From NCBI GenBank assembly GCA_000181795.3, contig CM012955.1, forward strand, positions 12,807,594-12,871,593: DNA of 64,000 bases. Reading direction: 5' to 3'. Each line of letters opens with the position of its first letter. Within the stretch, counting starts at the first letter, position 1. The notes beneath the pieces were generated by a model, which was given only the letters and a program-made list of their open reading frames with translations, was not told where the DNA came from and ran no database searches. This DNA is from Trichinella spiralis (lineage: Eukaryota > Nematoda > Enoplea > Trichinellida > Trichinellidae). Made by a program: the position numbers and the translations under genes. Below are positions 1 through 16,279 of this stretch, in pieces.

Positions 1-719
1 ATGCGTTGGACATTTTTGGCACAATGTTCTTCTTGGTTTTATGATAATTCGTCCTGATTTTTCAGTTTTCACCAATCGAACCAGAACATAGCGCGAACAT
101 TTTCATGCACCGATTCTCTGTTTTAGGCAGAATAAATGATTAAATTGATATTTGAAATTTTGGAAAGTTCACATAGAAACTTTTTAAATAAACTTGAAAT
201 TTAACAACTCATTTTTCACTCAACAACTCAGCAGAATATCATAGAAGAGGGAAGAAGAAATTTTTTTATCAGAAATGCATGGTTTTCTGTCTTCCATTAT
301 TATTTATTATTAAGTTCGAGTGATTTGAATATTAAATTTAAGATTTTGCGTTTTATTTTAATTTAAATGTCGTTCATTTTGAGGGATAATCTTGACTTCT
401 TATTACAGCAATACCGTAGGAAATTGTTAATGCTTTATTATCTTGTAATACTGTAATACTGTATTCGATGAATTTACTTTTGGGTAGATCGTCGGTTCTA
501 GTGGTGAAAGATTTGTAAGACCAGTTTGAATTTTATTTTATTATTTTTATTTTATCATTTTCCATGTTAGGTTTTGTTCTTTATCATATTATTCAATATT
601 ACTGAAGTAATTCTTTGATGTGTAAATGATATATTTCAACGTTGTCATATTCTTTTATGGGAATAATTTGTTTATATGCATTGTTTATGTTTAGGTATAC
701 ATCAGTCAGTTTTGCTGAA

Positions 720-2251
720 ATGTCTGGATATTTGTCGATAACGTCTGTTGCGAAAAGTTTGTGCGATTCGTTGACCAAGAACAGTTCAGTGATAATTCCT
801 GATCCAACTCTGTTTTGCCAAAAATGGATAACGTTGAAGCGCGCATTTCCGGACAAACTACAGGTATCATTTTCAAGTTTATTTTATTGAGATAATTATT
901 ATCATTATTACAAATTATTCACTTTTTGTGTTTAGGTTGTTTCTGATTTTGACAAAACTCTCTCAAAATATCAACTGAAAAATGGTGATTTGGCTTGGTC
1001 AACACATGACGTTGTCGAGCACAGCATATTTCAGACAGATAAGGAAATTTTTGCGCAGGTACTTTCTTGTTTGTGGTAGTTTGTTTTCCAAGTAAATAAT
1101 TAGAAGTTTAGTTTAACAGTTTGCGAGAAAAATATTATCCAGTTGAATTTGATCCTCACATGAGCGACGAAGATAAAATTCCATCTATGGAACATTGGTA
1201 GGATGTATTGTTTTTTTTTCTTTTTCTTTCTCAGTATAATTATTTCGATGGAAAGAATTATCAGTTAATGGAATATTGAAAATCATCTTCAAAAGTGTCA
1301 ATGGTGGAAAAGTTTTGATTTGTAATTTTAATGTATAAATTAACGTTTTGATTTGTAAAATATGAATTTAATGTAACATTTGAATATTGTTTTTCGGTTT
1401 TGCTTTTGTAGACGTTGAAAAAAGCGTTGATTTTCAGGTGGAAAAGCTGTCACGACCTGATTGTGAAGTCGAAAATCAAGGCCAGCTGTTTGGAAGCTTT
1501 CACTGCGAAATCAAAGTTAATACTCAGGTTTGTACGTTGCTTGTGAATTTTTTAATAACTTCTTCCAAAAGGAAGTCTGTTTCTAGAAGGGAAGTTTCTG
1601 TGTTTTTCGACATCTTGCAGAGGAACAGAATTCCGTTCATAATTTTCTCTGCCGGCATTGGTGACGTGATTACTTACGTTTTGAAGCGACATTTGAAAGG
1701 TGTTCCAGAGAATGTTCATTTAATTAGCAACTTTTTTGAACTGAACGACGAAGTATATATTTATATATACATTTTGAAACGAACGATAAAGCTGGCCTTG
1801 CAAATGATCACTTTTACTCAATTTTCACTGCTCCGTTGCTTGCAGGGCATTGTATGCGGCTTCAAAGAACCAATGATACACACTTTCAACAAAAATGCAT
1901 CGGTCATTGTTGACGAAGGGAAATGCTTTTATGAAAAAATTCACAATCGAGACTGCGTGCTGCTTATTGGCGATAGCCTTGGCGACGTTCACATGGATGT
2001 TGGTGTTGTAACGGAAAGGTGTATTTTGAAAGTTGGTTTTTTGAACGAAAATGTAAAGACATTTTGCTTTTTTCTTTGGACACTGTTTTCAAGCGAAGAA
2101 GCGTTGTTGTTGTTTTTTTATTGCTTTTCAATTCTAGTGTGAAAAGCTGAAGCAGCGTTATAAATCCGAATACGACGTGATCATATGCAACGATCAAACT
2201 TTCCGCATCCCGAATCATATCCTGCAAAGTATGCTTCACACGACTTCGTAA
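720..2251 (+). CDS. NT5C3: Cytosolic 5'-nucleotidase III (pyrimidine 5'-nucleotidase), 7 exons
   Basis: Exons read as 720-863, 936-1058, 1112-1197, 1438-1527, 1587-1752, 1846-2052 and 2138-2251. All junctions are GT-AG and in phase, giving about 309 residues, the usual family length. The family removes phosphate from pyrimidine nucleoside monophosphates by the HAD mechanism in the cytosol. Visible motifs are the nucleophile loop SDFDKTLS (exon 2), EHWWKSCHDL (exons 3-4), the second HAD motif FSAGIGDVI (exon 5), IHTFNKN and the acidic metal-binding loop GDSLGDVHMD (exon 6), and the C-terminal NDQTFRIPNHILQ. The start at 720 is the first Met after a possible acceptor at 693. An in-frame Met at 642 would add a hydrophobic stretch, as some family isoforms have, so an alternative N-terminus is possible. 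The family call is secure and the exact start is not. Confidence 0.9.
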
Positions 2252-5200
2252 GTCCTCCACCAGGGCTTGTTGCGTGATTTTATTTAAGTTTATTTTATTT
2301 CTTTGTATTCTTTTCTTCAATTCTCTTTTGATGATGCGATGCTGCTTTTTATTGGGCATCATAGGCTTTTTGTGAACATTTTATGTTTTCATTTTTACAC
2401 ACATACGACTATCCAATTTTATACCTGCTTTGGCAGTGGAACAATGGAACTACAGTAGAAATGAATACCTGAAGATGTATTACCATTAATGGAATGTTTT
2501 TTCTCTTTTCATTTTAGCGACCAAAAATGTTTTTTTCTCGAAACACTTATAAATTTCAGCAATTCGGTTATAGTCTTGTATTTCAGTTATTAATTCTGAA
2601 ATTGATCTGTGAAATTGTTTCGAATAGCACTCGCTTGCAAAGGCAGTACTGTACTTGCATTTTACAACTTTTTCAATTTTTTACTTTCTAGTATTGAAAT
2701 TGTTTTAAATTATTCCTTCACCAGTGGTGACAAATTATACTGTGAAAAGAAATTGACCATATCATTGTAATCCGTGCATCGTTTTGGACCAGTCTGGTAT
2801 TTTACTTTTTGAAATTCCATTTTAGAATTAGTGTTTTAATAAATTTGACATTTTCCTTTGTTTGTTCGACAATGGTTAATATGTGTTTCTGATATTTTGA
2901 AATTGAATTTGCAAGTGCAGCAATTGAAATCGCGATGGGGGAAGGTTTTCATTTTATTTCACATTGAAAAGTCATTAATTTGCAGCGGTATTGTTTTAAC
3001 AAAATTCGCAACGTTGAATGGGACAGTTCATCTGGGAATCTGTTTGGCAAGTGACTGCCGTGTTCAATGCTTTTGTAGTGAATTCGCTTGTAATTTTTTT
3101 TCTTCGAAGTTCGTTTTTCTCACGTTTGGCTGTCGTTACTGTACTCACCGCTGACACTGCTCCATAACATGTATGATAAACAGTGTCGACGAATGTAACC
3201 GGTAGAAAAAGATGGCGAAACGAAAATCTAATAATCAAATTCCAGTTTGATCAAATATCGGATGCTGCTGAAATACCCAAAATACCAAAAAAATTAAAAG
3301 CAATACCCAAAATGTTGCTTATGCGGCAAAACTATTTAAAGGCGCACAAAAATATGCCACAAATTGCAAAGCATATCTTGTCTCTTTATGAAACTATTTT
3401 CTCACTAAAAGCCATTCCTTTCCTATTGTATTTCGTTTCGCCGGTTGCGTGCTGTCCACGTTTCATCTGTCGCTGAATTATCCAAATTTCAGTGAAATTT
3501 TAACAATGTACATTTCAAAAGTCGTTTCCATCCGCAACGACCGCGTTGACATCAATTCCAATACAATTGGAAATGATAATAAGAAATGGAGATGTGTGCA
3601 CAGCGAGAGTGTTTCGCAGTGACAGAGAGATCACTGAATGAACAACTGAAAATGCGTTTGACAGTTCACAAAAGCAATGCTTGCTTAAGAACATTAATTG
3701 TACTGTAGAAAAGGGAAAATCAGGTAATATTAACAAATGGATTTCATTCAAAAACCTTATAATGACACCTGTTATGAGAATGCAAAAATAAATGTACTCC
3801 TAAATTGCTAGTACAAAAGGATGAAATGAAAGTTTGCATAAATCAATTTTGCTTGCTTGCAAACGCATCTACAATCCCATTTGAAGTCATCTACATTGCA
3901 TATTAATCATCAGGGGCGAACGCTTCTTGGCTTAATTAACGTTGCTTACCATCGCCTCTGTAGCACTCGGCAATTAAGTTACAGTGTGTTGCGTTCAACG
4001 TTAATGCCTTTGAGCGGCTGTTAATTAAAATTTCCAGCATAATTCTTTTCATGCATCATTAAAATACAGATGTCTTCACCGTTATTTTATTTAATTCTTC
4101 AAAATTATTAATCATTACTTTTTCATTCTCACTTGGGACATTTACTTAATTGCTTTGAGCATATCTGTTTTGATTGAAAGAAGGGTAACTTACGGCTGAA
4201 CATAGGGATGAATAATCAACGAGCGTTGCTTGCATTAGCAGCTTTGCTAGATTAACCAGTGTTGTTTGCTCAGACGTCTGAGTTAAGACTGTTGAAAATT
4301 TTCCTCCGGGCGAAGACATCGCATGATATATATAACGTTTTTATGCATTCGTTCAGCAGTAGTCATTTCTCATTACTCGCTGTATGATTTCACTCTATAC
4401 TGTTTATTCATTTTTGCTTTCGTGTTTCGCTGCGTGCAGCAATATTAAAATGTTCTTTGAAAGCAATCCTGGATTCTGAATATCTATCTCAGAAATTACA
4501 GCACTTTTATTTACATTTATTTTGTCAGATTCCTTTATTATGTATAAGGTTAAGAAGTTAATTGACTGATGCAATTCTATTCTGATGGTTCCAGCACTTG
4601 CAATGATTAAAGCGCTTATTAGCAACTTATGTCCAACTTAGCATTTCAACGTGCTGCGTAGTTTTCGTTTTGTAACAAGCATGGAATGAAGGCAACTGAC
4701 TTAAATATTTAATATTCCAGGAAAACTGGTTATAATTTTCAAAGCTACAGTTAACACTATATTTGAAGAAAAATGGTGATTATGCATTTTGGCAAAATTC
4801 ACAGCATTATCATTGCATAATGCAAAGGGGGCACTATTTATCAAACGTGTATAATAATCTTCCCATAAATGTAGTGTTATCCGTGGAAGCACTACAGTGC
4901 TATAATTAAATTGCTGGATATTCTGTAAATTTCAAATCAAAAAGTTAAGAAACTGAAACGCTATTATGTAGAAACTTATTTGTGTATATTTATCAAAATA
5001 CGAGAAATAAATGAGATATTCCATAATTGATGAAAATAATGCAGTTCCCGTGATAGCGATACCGTTTTGAGCATTCGCTTACTCTCTTCTACCATTGAGT
5101 TACGTGGAAGTGACGAAGTAATAAATAATCGAGCATTTTATTCAACATTCATTGATGCAAACTGTACTTTTCAAGCATTCCGGTATAACAAAAAATTTCA

Positions 5201-6954
5201 TACTAAATACTTAAAAATAAAGTTTGACACCGCCTTTTCAAAACTTTTGTCCTAAGAGCAAAGCAACAGTTATTTACTATGCGAAATATGAATCTATTCT
5301 GAATTACAGTTGCTTTTGCACCTTTTTGTTCTATGATTGAATTGAACATTTCAATCTTCATATGTTTAATAATTCATACATTGCTAATTCATTTAATTTT
5401 ATTAATTTTTCATGAATTTCAGTACTAAAACTTAAAGTTAACTAATTGACGTTGCTCTACGTTAACAGTAGAAGTGAACGTTATGCAAATTTATTTCGCA
5501 ATGCTATTCGCGTTGTAGTTGAGTTCATTGTTCGTTTGTAGTAAACGCAACTTGCTGATGTGCAATGACCGCGCTGTTTAGCGTTTTCTCTGCAATGCAG
5601 AATGAAGCAGAATTTATTTATTTTATTTTTATTCCTTTAAAGTAGCTTGCTATCAGCACGATGAATAGCTGGACATCAGCGACAGGAAAACGTCCATTTA
5701 GGTTTGTTGCGTTGTTGCGAGATATGTTACAATTGCCTGAAAATATAACTGAATCTGTTTAATATTTTCAATAAAAAATAGCGTAAAGCTAGAAAAATAA
5801 GTATGATGTTAATAAAGTATTGAACCTTCAAGTTTACTAGCATTTGTTTATGTATTTCACATAAAATTCTCTGTACTGAGACTAATGTATTGTAAAAGAA
5901 ACACGTGGAGAATATTTTAATCTTTGGTATTGATTTTCATTTCATTTACATTTTTTGGGTTCAGTTATGCTAAATGGAATAATTTTACGTGAGGGTTGTT
6001 TTTCAAATATTCCAAACACCCTTCTTCAAACCAAGTCAGAAGCCTATGCTAGTCCTTATTTATCATATTGACGTCAGATAACGTGCTTTCCTTTAGTGAC
6101 ATTTGAAGTAACTGTATTCTAGTGGCGCGAAGTGACTGAACATTTGGTAGTTTCACGTTTAATCTAAATGTCCATCCATGAAGCATGTTTTGGATTTTTG
6201 TGCTTTTACTTTTTTATCTTTAAAGTGATTTTTGATAATTTTAAGCAGCACAATTAGAAGTTGCACCCCAACGATGAAAGGACCTTTATTCAGGTCACTT
6301 GGTGTTCTCTATATTAATAATTATTACTTTAAAAGATAAATGAACACAAATATTTGATTATGAAGCTTTGTGAAAACAGATGCAGTACATGTATTTCTTT
6401 GAAACTTAATGAAAACTAGGCGTCTTTAACAGCTAATTAGCAATTTGTTTAGATCATCAGTACATCAATACAATACACCTATTTATTTTAATGTTTGTGC
6501 TAGCCGTTTATTTAATATTTATAGCCGTTTAATTCAAAATTTCAAGTAATATTTGCTCGATGAGATGAAAAAATAAAGATACGTTAAGCTAGATGGAACA
6601 TTGCTACGTGAGATTTGTTTACCCAATAGCTAATTAATTTTTGCTGAAACCCATATGTGTTATCAGTAACGGTGTGTTTCTTTGCTTCACTGTCACGACT
6701 GNNNNNNNNNNCGTATTATTAGGGATAGGAATGCAATTAAAATGAATTTTTCTAAAGGTGATCACCATTTGTAAATAGTTTAAAAATTATTAAAATCATG
6801 ATATTAAAGTATAAAGCGCAATGCAAATGCAACACTGAATGCATGGATTAGATGCTAAATAAACTAAAATGATGTCACCTGAAAGCTGAGATTAATTGCA
6901 TGCTTTTTTTTCCGTTTTTCATAGATAATTCAAAAATAAATAGAATACTTAAAA
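2252..6954. other. Intergenic AT-rich DNA, no gene recognised
   Basis: I see no open frame with spliced continuity or a recognisable family here. Short open stretches (for example 2858-3154, 3183-3476) have low-complexity AT-rich composition and no homology I know. The assembly gap lies within this stretch. Confidence 0.6.
6702..6711. other. Assembly gap (10 N)
   Basis: Ten N symbols follow ...CACGACTG. The true gap length is unknown, since a run of ten is a common placeholder size. Confidence 0.98.
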
Positions 6955-7915
6955 AGCAATGAAAATACAATATGAGTTGTAATGTATTTTAATTGTACAT
7001 TAATTAGATAAAATCACGAAAACTAAAAAACAACAGATTCATAGAAAGCACTGGATATTGAAAAATAAGTATAACAAACACGTAAACGGTAAAAAATGAA
7101 AAAAAATGAGTTGTAATAATACGAAAAGTATGCAAATTTAAGGTGGTTCATCAGAATGTACAGTAATATTTAGTGTAATGCATCGCAGAAATGTCAGCGG
7201 CAGATTTTCTTCCGACCTACGGGCTCTTCTCATAGCCGATTTCATTAGACGAGTCTCGTTTGTAAATAACGGCCGGCGTGAGCTAAAAGAGACTCTGTCA
7301 AGCAATCATGTTCAGCGTGAGCGAAAAGAGACCATCGAGCAATTGAACATTCTGTATCTACCAATCACGTATGGCGTGAGCAAAAAGAGACTACGCGGGC
7401 AAATTTTGGACGAAATGCGAAGCGACACACCACCACGCTAGTATGTAAAAAAAGGAATGTAAATACAATATGAGTTATAATGTATTTTAATTGAAAATTA
7501 ATTAGGTAAAATCACGCAACTCGAAACAACAGATTCATAGAAAGCTCTTTTTATTGTAAAATAAGTATAACAAACACGTAAACGCTAAAAAAATGTAAAA
7601 ATAAGATGTAATAATACAAAAAGTATGCAAATTTAATGTGGTATATCGGAATGTACAGTAATATTGAGTGTAATGTATCACAGTTATGTGAGCGGCAGAT
7701 CTTCTCACCTACGCGCTGTTCTCATAGCCGGTTGATTAGACGAGTCTCCTTTGTAAATAAGGACCGGCGTGAGCTAAAAGAGACTTCATCAAGCATTTCG
7801 AAAATTCCATGCCAAGCAATCATGTTCGGCGTGAGCGAAAAGAGACCATCGAGCATTTGAAAATTCTGTATCTACCAATCACGTCAGGCGTGAGCGAAAA
7901 GAGACTACGCTATTA
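6955..7915. repeat. Two-unit tandem repeat (~500 bp period) with six internal GCGTGAGC motifs
   Basis: Unit 1 (about 6955-7453) and unit 2 (about 7454-7915) align over their whole length, starting from ATACAATATGAGTT. Inside each unit a shorter motif, GCGTGAGCNAAAAGAGAC, occurs three times (7276, 7315, 7374 and 7767, 7829, 7888). The later copies in each unit are preceded by CAATCA. The inner motif copies are better kept than the AT-rich spacer. Open stretches across them (7178-7441, 7636-7860) are not shared in frame between units, so coding is unlikely. Confidence 0.85.
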
Positions 7916-8251
7916 TAAAAGTAGTCGTGGGAGGCTTTTTATTCTATTTCATTCATTTGTGCTGATAAATACTGTACATTTTCTACTGTACATTTTTCAT
8001 TGCTCAGGCAGAAAGAAATGCAGAGTTTGGGCATGTATGCATTAAAACACATTACAAGTTATGAAGTTCTATGTATGCAGACGGAAAATTATATTTTAAA
8101 TTCAGATAATTTTAAAGTTGTGCAAATTTAAACATTTGCTGTAAAGTATGATAGAGTAGTGTTAGTTACAATTCATAATATTATTGTCTGTGTGGAGGAG
8201 CTCGAGGAACGCGTAAAATTAGCGAACTGAATTCAACAGTGGAATTTTGAA

Positions 8252-9172
8252 ATGGAAAACGAAGAAACAATTTTATCCGAAATAACTGTTTCCTTGTGCT
8301 GTGTAAAACTAACGCCATCTTACAATGATACCAGATGTATTGATGTGGCAATCTCAAATCCAACACCCTGGAAAATCTCCTATAAAATACACTCAACTAG
8401 AAAAAATATGCTTTACATCAAGCCACCATATGCATTTATTGACCCGTGTACAACAGCCAACGTGAGTCTAATACTTCGACCTATTTCGAAAGAGGGATTT
8501 GGCTGCACGTATGATCATGTATCAATTTACTTTGCTGTTGTTCCAGAGAAGTGGATGGTAAATCCGGCAATCCTATTTTGGAAAGGAAAAGAACCTCCAA
8601 AAATTACTAGCCGCCACGTTATAAACGTCAATTATGAGCAAACAGTTGAAGGAGAATGTGTGGAAAAACAATCAGAAATCCCGAAATTTGTTGAAAAGAT
8701 GCCTCCTAGTGAATCAACGGTGGATCAGCTTTTTGGTGACTCTAACATTGCAGAACTACCAGATGATATCATTAAAGGTGAATTAAGTAAAATTGATAAG
8801 AGCAAACGTTTGAAAACAGAATCTGGGCAAGTTGTGAATTTAAATAATAATGAAGCAACAAACAAGCAAGATTTTCAAGAAAATGAAACACCCCAAAATG
8901 AATTTGAGAAGCAAGCAAAAGAAGAAAAGAGCAGCATTATTACTGAGCACGAAAAAGAAAAAATGGTAGCAGGGAATGAAAGTGGTATATCAGAAGCTAC
9001 AGAACAAATAAAAGAAAATACACCAGACAGTGCTAATCCCAAAGAAAACGACGCATCTAGTGGTGAATTGCAGAAAGAAAATCAAGTAATGAATTCAGCT
9101 GTTACCAAAGCGCTTTCTTTTGACAACAAAGAGAATGATACTGATAAACATAATCCAGACATATACTATTGA
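8252..9172 (+). CDS. MSP-domain protein with long charged C-terminal tail, single exon
   Basis: A 306-residue open frame without introns. Residues about 8-120 look like a major-sperm-protein (MSP/VAP) immunoglobulin-like fold. It has the strand pattern CIDVAISNPTPWKISYKI, then the RPPYGFI-like segment IKPPYAFIDP, then VSLILRP, and DHVSIYFAVVP in place of the usual DKFLVQ strand. MSP domains are cytoskeletal (sperm motility) or VAP-like adaptor modules that bind partner peptides. Residues about 135-306 are rich in Glu, Lys, Ser and Asn and probably disordered. No C-terminal membrane anchor is seen, so this is not a VAP. An AATAAA-like signal follows at about 9250. Neighbours give no functional hint. 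The domain call is fairly strong; the partner is unknown. Confidence 0.8.
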   Translation: MENEETILSEITVSLCCVKLTPSYNDTRCIDVAISNPTPWKISYKIHSTRKNMLYIKPPYAFIDPCTTANVSLILRPISKEGFGCTYDHVSIYFAVVPEKWMVNPAILFWKGKEPPKITSRHVINVNYEQTVEGECVEKQSEIPKFVEKMPPSESTVDQLFGDSNIAELPDDIIKGELSKIDKSKRLKTESGQVVNLNNNEATNKQDFQENETPQNEFEKQAKEEKSSIITEHEKEKMVAGNESGISEATEQIKENTPDSANPKENDASSGELQKENQVMNSAVTKALSFDNKENDTDKHNPDIYY

Positions 9173-9677
9173 TTGATAACAATTATTCACATTATTGCTT
9201 ACCGCTTAAACGTTTTTTTACAAAATTTGGTGTAACAATTATTTATATATTAATAAAATTATTTTAATATGCTTATTTTCATAGACCATGACAAATAATA
9301 TACATTTTACTAGTATATTCAGACGTGCATTAGAAAAAATGCTGCATTGGTGTAAGCGAAAGTGAATTATATGTATACATCCCATCATAGTGAATAATCG
9401 AAGACGGTAATTATTCTTCTTATTACCGATAGACGCGTTACCATTCTGGTTTGTCATGTTCTCATTGGAAACCAATTTGTCTTCTTTTGTTACAATTTCT
9501 TGCTTAGTTTTTGGTAAGTTTGATCTGTATTATCACAAAATGAAGACAACAGATGTAAAATTAGGTAACACAGCTAACAGCTAGAGAGAGGATTCATAGA
9601 AGTGCCCAAACAAATTGATGGAACTAAGTATACTAGCACGCAAGGTATTTTTCACACACACACACAGAGAGATACTC

Positions 9678-9708
<31 letters not shown>

Positions 9709-10607
9709 CAAGATAATAAAGTAGAATGATTATTAAGTTTCAACATGAATAGTTTATTTGATCAACAATTCTTCTAACAATTCACGTGCTCAGAAACAAT
9801 TCCCAACTGCTGACGCCAATTTTGAAAACAATTCTTCGACAAAGCTTTCGTCATTATGTCGGTTTTACCCCCTGCAATGACGACGGAGAAGATTTCTGAG
9901 CTGTTAGCACGTAGTGTACAGATGATTTTAACTCTCTGTTCATGAGCATGCAAACTGAAATTTCACATTGAATATGTTGAAAAAATTTGTAATAACTTTC
10001 GTACAAAGCAATTCTGATTGGCATCTAATTTTAATTCATAATTTTAGTGAATGTTAATGACTGTTCATTGTCTTTGTGTTTTCTCAGAAGATTACCAAGT
10101 GAAAGCTAATCAGCTAGCAATCATTCATTCAGCTTTATTCAGTGTTCTTCAAATATTAATTTTTTGAATGTGGTTTTTAGGTATTTTCAATTTAATTCAC
10201 TTGTGTAACTATCGTGAGTAAATTTGAATACAATTAATTAATGTATTGGAACAGGAAAATTGCATAATTGATCATTTTCGATAGGTTAAAAAATTGATAA
10301 AATGAAGACTGCTTTTGTAGGTGGAACTTGCTCGGCAAGCTTTTGCTCAGTGAAGTTTCGCATTTAAAATAGACATACATGCACTGCAAACGTTTGAAAT
10401 TATTCAAATGAAACACAGAAAACAAACAAAAAAGGTAGTGATTTAATCCAATTTTTGGTGCAAAATTTCATACTGTTGCACAGTGCATACTGTAGATTTT
10501 GAGAAACGATAATAAAGTTCAATTTTAGAATTTTAGTTTTATTTATCACCATCTAAATTTTTCAAACTCAAGTAATGTTAAATGAAAATTATTCTCCATT
10601 CATTTGT
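9173..10607. other. Intergenic DNA with a TA microsatellite
   Basis: This lies between the MSP-domain gene (+) and the 3' end of ATP synthase alpha (-). It contains a CA run near 9653 and a (TA)n run at about 9681-9708. No gene is recognised. The intergenic region separates convergent genes. Confidence 0.6.
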
Positions 10608-13519
<2,912 letters not shown>

Positions 13520-16279
13520 CCTGAACACTCTGATATGGTGCACTTTTGAAGATATCGAACAAATCAGCCAACGTGTTACCGTTCACCAGCTTACTGTAGA
13601 AATAAATAATTAGCAAAAGTCACGCATGTAGTATCGTTAAGTAAATAGTGAAAATGAAAATTTTTTTTAATAAATAGAAACAAATAAATTTTTACAGTTT
13701 GAGAATTTTTAAATTTTCAATTAATTAAATAAAAATTTACAATTTTGACATCACGAAGATTTAAATAAATGAAATGCAAGAAAACGTTAATTTTTTTCTC
13801 AAATCACTTGAACAATTTATTAAAAATTTCAAATATATTTATCATTCATTCATGTCAATTAATAATGGTAAACAAAGTTAACAGTTCATAATTTTATGTT
13901 CATTTCCAGTTATTTAATAAAACTTAATTTTTCTGTGGAAAATTTATTTCTGAGCTGCTATTTAATGCATCATAGCGTCAGATTTGCCATATTTTTGCAC
14001 CTTTGTAGATAACTTACAATTCAGATTTAAACATGTTATAAAACTGGAAAATATGTATATACATGTATATATAAAATATTGAATGTTCAATGAAAAGTGT
14101 TCACATGCGTAGGTAAAATTCTAACAATATTGCTTGATGTAAGGCAAAATTAACATTTTTTCTTATAAACAGAAAGCACTTTGTTCATGGAATAACTTAT
14201 TTCAAAAAACATAATTGCCATTAAATAACTTAATAATGAATGGTAGAAATGGTAAAATAAAAATAAGCTTAAAATTTAAAAAACAGTCGAAATATCATAA
14301 GTATGTTACAGTATGCTGCTAAAAGTGATGTTCATTTGTTCAAAAAATTCAAAAACATACAATTTAAATTTACCTTCAAAGCTTTTGCAAATTTAATTTA
14401 GTATTTCTCGAGATATTTTAAGTAAGTATGCAAAAAATAAATATTAATTTAATATATTTGACCCTGCTTGTCAAGTAGTTTTGCCCGTTTTTCACTCCCT
14501 AGTCTAGATTATAAGTCAATATTCATTTTATTTACTTTTATTGAACATTATAAATTTTAAAAGGCAACTGAAATCGCTTATTTGTAAATTTTGTATTGTT
14601 TACAATCTTTCTTGTGCATATATAGTAAGTTCGCTGTATTAAATTTGAGTATTTGCAGAATTTTGCATATTGAATGCTGGTTTGTCTATTTTTCATCTTT
14701 CGTGTTTGAAAAATTTGTTTAATTTTAGAGTATACTTTTCATTGTTTTTTTCTACCATTTTGTAATGTTATTAATAATGTCATTAACAGTGTTTTAAAAT
14801 TTTGAAATTAAAAAATGACATGCGAGTTAATTTTGCAGTTTTTGCGATAAAATTAATATTTCAATTTGTGCACCTTAAATTCTTCACTTTTTATTATAAT
14901 GTTGGTTTGATTGGGTAATTGTGCATTTATATTGGAACCACGAAGAATTTAGAATAGCTCATTAGTTCTTTAACCATTTTAATAATGATTAATATATTTC
15001 CGTACAGCTGTATTATTGGTTTAACAAAACGAATGTTACATTATACATTTTTTAAATTGCACAAGCATTTTCATCTTTAAATTCAGTTTCGATGTGTTGT
15101 TTTTTGTTTAAATTGGTTTAAACTGTTAAATTATTCAGAAAGAGTTGTGCGATTTTAGCAGATTTATAGTTGTGTGAATGTAGAAAGCATTTTAGGACTG
15201 AGCCGATATTTTTTAATTTTTAATACAAAAAAAGGTTGCTGTTGCAAGTAAAATGTATCATAAATCACCCATCTGGTTTGTTTGTTTGTTGGAAATATTG
15301 TGACAGCAGCGCGTTCTGCGCCTTAGAATGTAATTTTTTTTCTAAACATAATTATCGATTGTGATCGAATTTAGAGATAAACTTTCATTTTTTTCGTGAA
15401 ATGCATCATTACGTAATTTGCACAAAAATAAAATAAAAATTTGAGAACAAACACACACAGAGTTTTGCTTTTTATATATGATTCGACTGAACTCAAGTCG
15501 AGAAAATGCATTTTATTTTTGCTTCGTTAAAAATGTAAAAATAATAAACTCGGCTTTCGCTGTTGAAGCAGAGTTCAGTCGAAGATGAAAAAAAAGGGTC
15601 TATAAAAAATGAATGTGATTAATAGTGTTTGTTGAGTGTTGCTTTTGAAATTCAATTCTGCACTGCATTGTTGCATTTCAGTTCGATCTGATTATTCTTT
15701 GCAGAATAAAAATTGAATAAAAATACACTTGCCCAATTTAACAGCGCCACTTGACGAACGCGTAAATTTTTTGTGTAGTTTAAATATTTTTTTTATCTCT
15801 CAAAAATTTGGTTTCGAAAAAATAACGTACGTTACGTTAGTTTGCTTGGAGATCAGTAGTATGTTGCAGAGGGGCTTTTTTCATTTTCAACAGCCAATTA
15901 TTCATCCACATTCGGTTGATGCTTCTCTTCTTTCTATTGCTGTATGATTTGCCCTGTTAGGCTGTTGCAATTTGACTAAGACCAAGCTGTTTTTTTTTAA
16001 TTTTTCATCTACATTTTTTAATCAACTTCAAGCATCATGTAATTACGTAATTTCAATTAATTTTCCTTTTTTTCTTATAAATAATGTTGTATTTAATCAA
16101 CGTTAATGCATATTACAACTTAACGTGCGAAAAGTTTGGTTTCAATTTAATTTTATTTCACATTTGTCTTGCATTCATGTACGTGTACTACCAGTGTGTG
16201 CGTATGCATATTAATTGATTAATAAATAGTCGTTTCGTTTTATTTTGGTAAAGCGAATAATTAATTGTTGGACAGATCG
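13520..16279. other. Divergent intergenic region between ATP synthase alpha and the EEP nuclease gene
   Basis: About 2.7 kb of very AT-rich DNA separates two divergently transcribed genes and so should hold both promoters. I find no convincing coding exon. Its promoter role is inferred from gene orientation only. Confidence 0.5.

Noticed and set aside
13520-16279. Open frame at 15729-15947 in the divergent intergenic region
   Set aside because: Starts from low-complexity AT-rich DNA, no family resemblance and no splice partners.
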